Shown: one piece after another, positions 11,240 through 19,677 of the stretch
How positions within the stretch are numbered: position 1 is the stretch's first letter
Layout: every line of letters begins with the position of its first letter
Program-made: the position numbers and the translations under genes
From: Linum tenue
Lineage: Eukaryota; Streptophyta; Magnoliopsida; Malpighiales; Linaceae
Direction of reading: 5' to 3'
DNA: 64,000 nucleotides
Assembly: GCA_946122785.1 (NCBI GenBank)
Contig: CAMGYJ010000011.1
Location: 39,892,513-39,956,512, forward strand
Notes under the pieces: model-generated
The model's input: the letters and a program-made list of their open reading frames with translations, nothing else
Database searches by the model: none
Told to the model about the DNA's origin: nothing

Positions 11240-12484
11240 ATATAATTTGTGTTTCGAGAATCTAGATTTGATGGTTCGATTTAACTTTTAACCAGCAGTT
11301 GCGAGGTGAAATTTAGATGTGAAGCGGTAAAAAGGTCAACTGGTCAAAGGACGAAACCGCAAGTCAGTGGAGAGTTGAGGTCCTGAAAGGAGAAACTAAA
11401 AAAGAGGACGGGAATCACGGAATGGGAGGCACAGCACATTACACCTTCCTTTCTTTTCTTGGCCTTGGCCGCAGCAGCACAAGAGTCCAAGCTTCGAGAA
11501 AGGGAGAAAAAAAGAAGGTCGTCCTGTTTGGACGACACAATTGTGGAAATTTCGAGCAGCTGGATTCGATCAGACAGAGCGATTATTTGCAGTGCCAATC
11601 TCTGCATTTTTCTAGCAGCAATAGCCTTCTCCAGCTTCGCCGTTAGCAGCCACCGGATCTGTTGAGCTAGAGTGAGCAGAGGCTTTTGGCTGGAGAATTC
11701 GAGATGGAGAGGAAGCGTAGATCGGGTCGGAGTTGTTGAGGTAGTCTCTTTGTGTCCCACTTCGAAGCTTCCCGCCGTCATCTCTCATTTTCTGACCAGA
11801 GATCGAAGAAATCGGAAGACTGGAGAAGAGCCAGGGAGGGAGGAACTAAGCTTCGAGGTTCGACGTCGGTGCTTGGCTACTGTTTACGGAACTTAGAGAG
11901 CGATTTGGCTCTGATTGGACTTGCTTGTAGCTGGTTAACGAAGGAGAGACTAGTAGATCAATGGATCGAGGATTTTCAGCTTCTATAGCATCCTCAAGTC
12001 ACTGAATCCGGTATTAAGGTATAATTTCTGGCCACATTTCTTTGATGAACTATGTTTTGCTGGATGATAGTACGAACCTGGTAGATTATTGCGTTTAAGT
12101 TTAGTGAATGGACGATAGTGTATCTTTCTCCACCTTAATAGTTGTTCAGTTGACTGAGTTTAGCTCCTGCTTTTGTATGGTTGTGTTAAAATGGTTGATG
12201 CCAGGAACACCACTTGTGTAGATCAAATGGGATTTTGTTATGAGTTGCCATAGTTTTCTAATACAATGTCCGTATTTCGCATTTCATGTACGTTTGAACT
12301 CCTCAAGAATTATTAGCATAGAATGATTTCATTAAGTCTTGAGTATTTACATTTGAAGACAATGTGAGTTTGGTGGCTAACTTAGAAGCTTTTCGTTTTC
12401 AGCCATCATGCTTCTGCTTCTGTTTGTTGAGCTTCAACATAGGCCACTATTTGGAATCTTCTTTTGAGTAAATCATCAACTGCA
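11240..12484 (+). other. Promoter and 5' UTR of the DEUBAD gene, with a UTR intron
   Basis: The stretch up to about 11430 is probably promoter. A likely non-coding first exon ends at 12018 with AAG|GTATAA, and a pyrimidine-rich acceptor TTTTCGTTTTCAG ends at 12402, giving a 384-bp intron (12019-12402) within the leader. Short ORFs in the first exon (for example 11672-11896) have no recognisable domain. Exon boundaries are inferred from splice signals only. Confidence 0.5.
12408..12467 (+). promoter_or_regulatory. Upstream ORF of 19 codons in the leader of the DEUBAD gene
   Basis: The first ATG of the second leader exon opens a frame for a short Leu-rich peptide and stops at TGA 12465-12467, 17 nt before the main ATG at 12485. 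If the leader is spliced as proposed, ribosomes meet this ATG first, so it could dampen translation of the main frame. Confidence 0.45.
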
Positions 12485-14155
12485 ATGGGCATTCAAAAGA
12501 TCAACCACTCGAAGGCATTTTACAGTGCGGGTGCATACTGCCACAATGGAAGTGGCACTGAGGTGTTGGATAACCTGGTTTTAGGACCAGACTCAGGTGA
12601 TGATTCTGATGACGAGGAGCTGATAGAGTTGAATTGCGAGCTTGGTATGGTGGAAGGTCATGTATGCAGCATGCCATATGATCTCTATGATCTGCCTGAC
12701 TTAAAGGATATACTGTCTATAGACACTTGGAATTCTTGTTTAACAGAGGAAGAGCGATTTCACTTATCAGCTTATCTTCCAGATATGGACGAGCATACAT
12801 TTTGGTTGACTATGAAGGAGCTTTTTGATGGCAGTAATATTTATTTTGGGAATCCTTTGGATATGTTCTTCAAAAGATTGAGAGGTGGGTTCTATCCTCC
12901 AACAGTGGCTCATTACAGAGAAGGTTTACAGTTTCTCCAGAGGAAAAAGCATTATCATATGCTAAGGTCATACCATGATAAGATGGCACAGACTTTTGTC
13001 GAAATGAGTAGAATATGGGATCAATGTGGAAAGGGCGCCGGTGTTGAGGAACGTATCTCTTTGTGGGGTAAAAGGAACAAACAGCACAAAGATAACACTT
13101 TACTAGATCTTAATAAATTTCCTGGGGATGATAATCTTTTAAGTGAAGATGTCTCCATGGATACTAAGCCTCCGGGACGAAAAAGAGCTGAAGCTGCCAC
13201 TGTTGCAAAATTTGTTCCCCCAAACTGTCAAGGGAAGGGCTTTCTAAAGATGAAGGCATCTGGAAATCGTTCATGCCAAAATCATGCTGCACAAGTAGTC
13301 CGAAATGACAAGTTGGAACAAGGTCGTTCTATACCCAAGGGCGTCTTGAAAATTGTCCCAAAACAACCTCCTAGTCAGTTGGAACAATCAGAAGTGCCTA
13401 GAGGATTAAAACCAAACATTATTGTCAAGTCACAAGGCTTGCTAGATGTTAAGTTTTCTCGCTTGCATGCCTCATTACCGATCCAGGAAGCAGGTGGCCT
13501 CTGCAGTTCAGTTTACATGGGGCAAATCATTGACCATAGAGTACATTCAGCTTTGGACCAACCTCTGTGTTTATTGAATCAGCAAGATGATACTCTAAGA
13601 GCCAGTAGTCGCTCTGAAAGCTCGGATCAAAAAATAAGAAGGGGAAAAATTCCATCTTTGGATGAGAGATCCCTAATAGGGTTAAACAAGGTAGTTGGAG
13701 GTGGCATTGGAAGGGTGCCTCGAGAGGAGCATGACTTTCCAATCAGTTCGGTGGGTGGAAGCACATATGATGTTGATGGTAAAAATTTGTGGCCAGAACT
13801 ACATGCTGGAGCTCAGGACTTCTCTCTTAATTCTCTGAGATCGTTTCCTTTTGCAATTCCATGTCACGGGAGGGAGCAGTACTTGACCTTAAGGGCTGAG
13901 CAAAGCCACCATTTTCCAAAGTTTCCAGAAGTGGTTCCCAGAGTCTTGAACCTTGGAAAAAGGAAGCCAGAGACAGTAATTGGACAGCCTACTGAAATGA
14001 AGGGCAAAAGTGAGGCTGGCTTGAAAATATCAGGCAGTGGAGCTAATAGATCCAGTGTTACCGAGGGATTTAAGAGAGATTCTGTACTTCCTTTGACATA
14101 TAAGCGGCGGAAGGTTCTAGCTAAAGTCAAGTCATCAAACGTGGGGGAGCCATAG
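12485..14155 (+). CDS. DEUBAD-domain protein related to NFRKB (INO80 subunit G-like)
   Basis: One open frame of 556 codons. The first in-frame ATG is 12485; the seven upstream codons of the open frame start at a TTG and are leader. Residues 36-45 are acidic. Residues about 66-180 match the DEUBAD domain of nuclear factor related to kappa-B-binding protein: 'LPDLKDILSIDTWNSCLTEE', 'RFHLSAYLPDMDEHTFW', 'IYFGNPLDMFFKRLRGG' and 'HYREGLQFLQRKKHYH'. In animals NFRKB is an INO80 chromatin-remodelling subunit whose DEUBAD binds a UCH deubiquitinase; plant homologues are nuclear and less studied. The rest is low-complexity and basic, ending with 'YKRRKVLAKVK', a likely nuclear signal. It is shorter than the large plant homologues, which have a winged-helix region absent here. 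The family call is fairly secure and the function is inferred. Confidence 0.8.
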   Translation: MGIQKINHSKAFYSAGAYCHNGSGTEVLDNLVLGPDSGDDSDDEELIELNCELGMVEGHVCSMPYDLYDLPDLKDILSIDTWNSCLTEEERFHLSAYLPDMDEHTFWLTMKELFDGSNIYFGNPLDMFFKRLRGGFYPPTVAHYREGLQFLQRKKHYHMLRSYHDKMAQTFVEMSRIWDQCGKGAGVEERISLWGKRNKQHKDNTLLDLNKFPGDDNLLSEDVSMDTKPPGRKRAEAATVAKFVPPNCQGKGFLKMKASGNRSCQNHAAQVVRNDKLEQGRSIPKGVLKIVPKQPPSQLEQSEVPRGLKPNIIVKSQGLLDVKFSRLHASLPIQEAGGLCSSVYMGQIIDHRVHSALDQPLCLLNQQDDTLRASSRSESSDQKIRRGKIPSLDERSLIGLNKVVGGGIGRVPREEHDFPISSVGGSTYDVDGKNLWPELHAGAQDFSLNSLRSFPFAIPCHGREQYLTLRAEQSHHFPKFPEVVPRVLNLGKRKPETVIGQPTEMKGKSEAGLKISGSGANRSSVTEGFKRDSVLPLTYKRRKVLAKVKSSNVGEP

Positions 14156-15334
14156 GCATCAGATGCTTAGTTGAACTCTGATGTTTCTAATGTATAAGAT
14201 GAGCGTTATTGGGAGGATGTGAAAGCAGCAAAGAATGAGTCGTCGAGGATGGGACCATAAACTGTGCAAGCAGATTGACAGATTAAAAGTAGGTGTTTCT
14301 CAGTAAGTCACTATAGCTAAATATCACTGTAGCCCTTATAAATTTGTATCACTTTAGCATATATGTAATTTGTCCATAGTGTTTAATGGAAGTCCCATTG
14401 GTGTGTTAACCACTTAATCTCTCTAGCATGTCTCCATCTGCATATGCATTTTGGTGGTTCTACGTCCACGTTACTGACTTTGAAGAGTGAATGGTATTGT
14501 TGGCAAAGGTAGGCTATAATGTTTCTGCTATGTTTCCCGTCCCAGTTCGGTTCTACAATGATGTTCCATTATCTTCTGGTGAACTTCTTTGGCCAAACTT
14601 CTTTGATTGGTACTGATCATACTTGTGTTTCATTCAAATATGCTCCAAGACATAGATAAGTAAATAAGTTCTATGGATGTTGTGACTGGGTTTTCCTTCC
14701 GGCTGTGTGTTTCAGTGGCTGCTGTCTGATTCTTAGAGCTTTTGCGAAGTAACATGTTTGTATCCCAAGATCATCAAAAGTTACCATGTTAACTGAACTT
14801 ATTTCTGCAAAGAAGTTGTAACTCTTTCTCATCCGCTTGACAATTTCAGTTCCTTCTGCTCAGTATCATCATACGAAAACAGAGTGAATGTCTTAGCCTA
14901 AGAGCTACCCCTTCTGCATACTGTTTCTTCAACCATGGATGGTGAGCAATAGGGAACTTTTGTTTTTGTGGCTGCGGGTGTGAACTGCCCGATCCCTGTG
15001 TGATCTCCTTTTTGCTGATAGTTCCTGTTTATACAAGTGGATTCTTATATCTGTCAAACATTTTTCTTTTTTTACTTCTTACTTGTTTGGTTATTAAAGT
15101 TCTGGCTGGGTAGACAGTCGTTCGTCAGCAAACTATTAGCTGGTGTGAGACTGTTCCGAGATGTGTAAAGTATAAAGAAAGGATTGGTGAATTCCCATAT
15201 GCCCATTGATTGTTGGGAGATCCTCTTGAGCCCAATTTGTGCCAGCATTGGCACATACTAGTTGTAGTAACAGTAAGAGTCGCAGAAGGATGAGGAGAAT
15301 TATTCGATGCCATTTCCGGGGATTGGAGCTATTG
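14156..15334. other. 3' UTR and downstream flank of the DEUBAD gene
   Basis: AT-rich sequence with several possible poly(A) signals and no convincing coding exon. It ends at the TATTG target site of the copia element (15330-15334). The sequence continues at 18628 on the other side of that insertion. Confidence 0.5.
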
Positions 15335-15526
15335 TGTCGTTTAGGGAAGCCATCAGGCGAATTTTATTAATTGGAAATGAATTGTTACATTGTTCATTAC
15401 AATATCACCTATATATATCAACTACAAATTACCTATACAGTACTCACAGTTTACATATTTACAATAACAGCTATAAACTAATTAATAACTACATCTAGGT
15501 CCTCGTCGTTTCCTCCTTGGACAACT
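15335..15526 (-). repeat. 3' LTR of the copia element
   Basis: 192 bp, near-identical to 18431-18622. On the + strand it begins TGTCGTTTAGGG and ends GGACAACT. With the target duplication fixed as TATTG, the trailing ACT belongs to the LTR, so on the element strand the LTR starts AG rather than TG. Confidence 0.85.
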
Positions 15527-18384
15527 CCCCCCCCCCCCCCCCCCCCTCGGCAAGCTGGTGCGTAGATATCAAGACGACCCAGCTTGACCTGCAACTGCTG
15601 AAAAATATGGACTGGAAGCGACTTTGTAAACATGTCAGCAAGCTGGTTAGCAGAGGAGACATGTAATACTTTAATCACACCATCAAGAATCCTATCCCTA
15701 ATAACATGACAGTCAATTTCTATATGTTTTGTACGTTCATGATTGACTGGATTATCAGCAAGTTTGATAGCAGACATGCTATCACAGTATATGGGAGTAG
15801 GAGAAGAAAAACAGATATGCAAATCATTCATAACATATCTGAGCCATAAGATTTCACAAGTCAAACTAGCCATTGCTCTATATTCAGCTTCGGCTGAAGA
15901 ACGTGAAACAGTCTTCTGTTTCTTAGAGCGCCAACTAATTAATGAATTCCCTAACAATACACAAAAACCTGTAGTAGATCTGCGTGTGTCTGGACATCTA
16001 GCCCAATCGCTATCACAAAAGGCATTCAATTTAATCTCAGAAGAAACAGAAAAGAACAGTCCTTGACCTGCAGTGCCTTTGATATAACGTAACATACGTT
16101 CAGCAGCTTGCATATGTAAATCAGTGGGACTGTGAGTGAATTGACTCAATTGGTGCACTGAATAAGCTAAATCAGGTCGTGTATTGCAGAGATAAAGCAA
16201 TCTGCCTACTAAACGTTTGTAAACAGAAGGGTCTGAAAGTGTTTTACCAGAGGTGGCAGAGAGCTTTGTACCTGGAATGGAAGGAGAATCACAAGGTTCT
16301 GCACTAAGAAAATCATAATCAGTTAATAAATCTAAGGCAAATTTCCTTTGATTTAATAGAATACCCTTTTCTGTCCTAGCAATCTCTAGTCCAAGAAAGA
16401 ATTTCAATTCACCAAGATCCTTGATAGTGAAAGTTTGATCCAATTGGTGTTTGAGATCAGTGATAGCTTTGAGATCATTACCTACCAAAATAATGTCGTC
16501 AACATATACAAGAGCAATGGTAAAGGACTTGTCAAGGCTACGAACAAACATGGAATAATCTGCCTTAGACTGTTTGTAACCAGCAGCAGTTAAGAAATTG
16601 GACAACTTAATATTCCATTGACGACTAGCCTGTTTTAACCCATATATAGATTTGTTAAGACGACAAACAGGATTTTTAAAACCAGGGGGTACATTCAAAC
16701 CTGGGGGAATCTTCATGTAGACCTCTTCATCAAGGTCTCCATGAAGAAAAGCTGTATTAACATCAAGCTGATGCAAATGCCAATTGTTAATAGCAGCTAA
16801 AGATAAAACAAGACGCACAGTAGTGTGTTTAACAACTGGTGCAAAAGTTTCTAAGTAGTCTAGTCCAGGGGTTTGAGTGTACCCCTTTGCAACTAAACGA
16901 GACTTAAACCTTTCTATCTCACCATTTGAAAGAAATTTAACTTTGAAAACCCACATGTTTCCTATTGCAATCTTACCATCAGGTAACTCTACAATAGTCC
17001 ATGTATTAGTTTTATCTAAAGAAGCTAATTCGGAATTGCAAGCTTCTGACCACCTAGGATCCTTAATAGCTTCTTTGTAAGACCTAGGTTCTAGAATGGC
17101 AGAACTGGCCAGAATATACCTTTTGTATTCTGGACTGAGATTATCAAATGACATGACCTGAGAAATAGGGTAGGTAACACCATCATATTCAACAGTACAA
17201 ATATAGTCATTAAGCTTCTTAGGGCGCACCTTAACACGGGGAGGCCTCGCATATGGTGGAGGTTCTACTGCCTGAATTATGTCAACCAGATCGAGAGGCT
17301 CCTCAGGAAATGGTAAAGGTGCATCTAAAACAGTAGGAATTGGTGAAGAATGTGAAGTAGATGGTAAAGGAGAAGTAGTTGGAGTATTATGAACCACTGT
17401 TTCTTGAACTTGAATGCAAGGAAAGCAAAAATCAAAGTCAAGTGTGGAGTTAGAAGTAGCAAAAGGAAAAACATGTTCATGGAAAACAGTGTCTCGTGAA
17501 TAAAATATGTTATGGGAAACGAGGTTATAAAGCCTATTCCCTTTAACAGTGTTGATGAATCCTAAGAAAACACAAGGATCAGCCCTAGGGGCAAATTTGG
17601 ATCTGTTATGTTGCAAGGTAGATGCAAAGACTAAACAACCAAAGACCCTGAAATCATTATAGACTGGTTTGGTGTGAAAAAGTATTTCATAAGGAGACAG
17701 GTTTTGTAACAGAGGAGATGGCAGTCTATTAATCAAGAAAACCGAGTGTAGAACAGCAAAACCCCAAAACTTAATAGGTAAAGAGGCCTGAAACATAAGA
17801 GCACGAGCTACAGCTAATATATGTTGATGTTTCCTCTCAACACGACCATTTTGTTGAGAGGAAGCTACACAGGTTGTTTGATGGATAATTCCAAACTCAC
17901 TGTAGAAGGAAGGAATGTTAAATTCTTGCCCATTGTCAGTTCTTATAGTTTTAATTTTAGAAGAAAATTGAGTGTTGACAAAAGCTGGCAGATCTAACAT
18001 GATTTGCCGAGCTTCACCCTTTGTTTTGAGTAAATAAACCCACGTGTGTCGTGAAAAATCATCAACACAAGTGAGAAAATAACGAAAACCATCAATGGTG
18101 GGAACCTGATAAGGACCCCATATATCTAAATGAAGTAAGTCAAACGGATTCAGAGCATGAGACGTACTAACAGGAAATGGAAGACGCTTTTGTTTAGCTA
18201 AAGGGCAAACAGTACAAGGAGTCTTATTACTACAAACAGAAGGTTTAACATCCTTGCCTAAGAACTGGGATAAAGGAATGGCAGTATGACCAAGCCTATA
18301 ATGCCAAACATCGAAAGGAACAAATTCAGTATTGAAACAAACATTACAAGTGGATAGTTGAGACTTAGGAAGTGAGATAGGCAT
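15478..18384 (-). CDS. 5'-truncated copia pol: GAG-pre-integrase, integrase, RT, RNase H
   Basis: A 968-codon open frame that runs through the G tract into the 3' LTR. Order: GAG-pre-integrase with the zinc-binding 'HYRLGH' and 'CTVC' (residues ~25-65); integrase core with 'LDIWG', 'TDNGQEF' and 'RVERKHQ' supplying Asp, Asp and Glu (~85-190); RT with 'YVDD' (~627; bases 16495-16506); and copia RNase H with 'CDSDWA', 'SSAEAEYRA' and 'YCDSMSAIKLA' (~800-930). The first in-frame ATG falls inside the pol region because gag and protease are deleted, so no complete polyprotein can be made. The absence of stops over 2.9 kb suggests recent activity or mobilisation in trans. Confidence 0.9.
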   Translation of the reverse strand: MPISLPKSQLSTCNVCFNTEFVPFDVWHYRLGHTAIPLSQFLGKDVKPSVCSNKTPCTVCPLAKQKRLPFPVSTSHALNPFDLLHLDIWGPYQVPTIDGFRYFLTCVDDFSRHTWVYLLKTKGEARQIMLDLPAFVNTQFSSKIKTIRTDNGQEFNIPSFYSEFGIIHQTTCVASSQQNGRVERKHQHILAVARALMFQASLPIKFWGFAVLHSVFLINRLPSPLLQNLSPYEILFHTKPVYNDFRVFGCLVFASTLQHNRSKFAPRADPCVFLGFINTVKGNRLYNLVSHNIFYSRDTVFHEHVFPFATSNSTLDFDFCFPCIQVQETVVHNTPTTSPLPSTSHSSPIPTVLDAPLPFPEEPLDLVDIIQAVEPPPYARPPRVKVRPKKLNDYICTVEYDGVTYPISQVMSFDNLSPEYKRYILASSAILEPRSYKEAIKDPRWSEACNSELASLDKTNTWTIVELPDGKIAIGNMWVFKVKFLSNGEIERFKSRLVAKGYTQTPGLDYLETFAPVVKHTTVRLVLSLAAINNWHLHQLDVNTAFLHGDLDEEVYMKIPPGLNVPPGFKNPVCRLNKSIYGLKQASRQWNIKLSNFLTAAGYKQSKADYSMFVRSLDKSFTIALVYVDDIILVGNDLKAITDLKHQLDQTFTIKDLGELKFFLGLEIARTEKGILLNQRKFALDLLTDYDFLSAEPCDSPSIPGTKLSATSGKTLSDPSVYKRLVGRLLYLCNTRPDLAYSVHQLSQFTHSPTDLHMQAAERMLRYIKGTAGQGLFFSVSSEIKLNAFCDSDWARCPDTRRSTTGFCVLLGNSLISWRSKKQKTVSRSSAEAEYRAMASLTCEILWLRYVMNDLHICFSSPTPIYCDSMSAIKLADNPVNHERTKHIEIDCHVIRDRILDGVIKVLHVSSANQLADMFTKSLPVHIFQQLQVKLGRLDIYAPACRGGGGGGGVVQGGNDEDLDVVIN
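15527..15546 (-). other. Polypurine tract: run of 20 G on the element strand
   Basis: Twenty consecutive C on the + strand directly abut the 3' LTR at the place where a polypurine tract must lie. The length of such a homopolymer could be inflated by sequencing or replication slippage. Confidence 0.7.
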
Positions 18385-18430
18385 GTTGAGATGATATAGG
18401 CCAGATTCTTGCTTAGCTGTACCAATACCA

Positions 18431-18622
18431 TGTCGTTTAGGGAAGCCATCAGGCGAATTTTATTAATTGGAAATGAATTGTTACATTGTTGATTACAATA
18501 TCACCTATATATATCAACTACAAATTACCTATACAGTACTCACAGTTTACATATTTACAATAACAGCTATAAACTAATTAATAACTACATCTAGGTCCTC
18601 GTCGTTTCCTCTTTGGACAACT
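18431..18622 (-). repeat. 5' LTR of the copia element
   Basis: 192 bp, matching 15335-15526 with very few differences (for example at the positions corresponding to 15396 and 15515). It is followed on the + strand by the target duplication TATTG at 18623-18627. Confidence 0.85.
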
Positions 18623-18627
18623 TATTG

Positions 18628-19134
18628 CAGGAGACCGCAGGCAGAGAGCTTCCTGGTACCATTCATCTCCAGTTTTGGAACTCTTTATATTGTGCTGATT
18701 AGTCTCTTAAATTCTCATCGTAAGTAAGTTGTCTTACCGCTCCCCTTCACATGTTGGAACCTGATTTGTTGAGCTTCAACTTTCAGGACTTTTTGTGTAG
18801 GAAAATGACATTGAAGTAAGCATGGAGTGAATAGCCGTGATGAATGTAGTACAAGTGTACAACTGCAGGCCTGGGTTCTTTGTTCTTGTTGAACCAAAGA
18901 CGTTTAGGAAGATACGCGGATCACCAAGTGCAGCCGAAGGAGTCATGGTGCGTGGTATCAGAGGAATCGGAAGCCACGGTAACATTAATGGAGATCAATG
19001 TCAACGTACACCGCCTACTACATCTCAACTGTGGTCTTTCGAGGAATTGGAAGCTACGGTAACATTTATGGAGATCAAAGTTCTTGTTGCCTGATCTTGG
19101 AGTTTCTGAGGAGATGAAGCTTCAGAATCCCACC
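18628..19134. other. Gene flank between the copia and Tat insertions
   Basis: About 500 bp of unique sequence that was contiguous with 15334 before the copia insertion and with 25429 before the Tat insertion. It holds an imperfect ~44-bp direct repeat (18958-19001 and 19039-19082, sharing GGAAGC.ACGGTAACAT). No coding exon is identified. Confidence 0.5.
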
Positions 19135-19633
19135 TGTTAGGCCAAGCATTGAGCTACAAGGCCCATAGGCCCAAAGGCATTCAAGGCCCAAGCAAGGACA
19201 GGCAAGGCCCGAATAGAAGAACTCGATCAGAGGCGGTTCAACACATCCAATAAGGATGAACCGCCCGACACAACAGAAAGGGTACGGGCATAGAACCGCC
19301 CGACAATACGGCTTTTACGTACGGAGTCTGACAAGGGGCAACGGAAAAGCCAGAGGCGTTCTAGACCGCCCGACACAACATTTAATGCGCGTAACCCAGT
19401 CGAAACTAGTATAAATACCCCTCATAGGGTCACATTGAGGGTAACTTCAACCAACTCGATTCTCTCTCTTATTTACTTACACCTCACTTCTCTCTCTAAC
19501 TTAAGCATCGGAGGAGGTCCCAGGAACCCCCTGAGGACCTTTCTGCAGGGTTTCGGAGACCGCCCCCGACCGTCGAAGCCGCCCAAGGCCAGTGGAGTCT
19601 CACAAACCGCTTGGTACATTCCAAGCACAAACA
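19135..19633 (+). repeat. 5' LTR of the Tat element
   Basis: 499 bp, TG...CA ends, with TATAAATA at 19410-19417 as the likely core promoter. It holds the repeated motif ACCGCCCGACA at several positions (near 19261, 19296 and 19366), possibly regulatory. Confidence 0.95.
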
Positions 19634-19636
19634 TTT

Positions 19637-19654
19637 TGGGGCCCACCGTGGGGC
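19637..19654 (+). other. Primer-binding site, tRNA-Lys type
   Basis: TGGGGCCCACCGTGGGGC starts 3 nt after the LTR. It complements the 3' end of plant tRNA-Lys(CUU) at 17 of 18 positions, with one mismatch at the fourth base. Confidence 0.7.
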
Positions 19655-19677
19655 CCTACTACTTTGTGGCGAGCAAG

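Larger units (their letters stand above)
15335..18622 (-). mobile_element. Ty1/copia retrotransposon lacking gag and protease
   Basis: The 3,288-bp element has two 192-bp LTRs (15335-15526 and 18431-18622) and a 5-bp target duplication TATTG (15330-15334 and 18623-18627). On the minus strand the 5' LTR is followed at once by TGGTAT, the first six bases of an initiator-Met primer-binding site (18430-18425), and then by sequence already inside pol. The 5' third of the element is therefore deleted, while integrase, RT and RNase H remain open. It lies between the DEUBAD gene and the Tat element. Confidence 0.92.

Noticed and set aside
12464..12484. Seven extra N-terminal codons on the DEUBAD protein
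   Set aside because: The open frame there begins at TTG, not ATG; the first in-frame ATG is 12485.
19435..19677. 81-codon extension of the Tat polyprotein
   Set aside because: It starts at TTG inside the LTR and crosses the primer-binding site; translation should begin at 19678.
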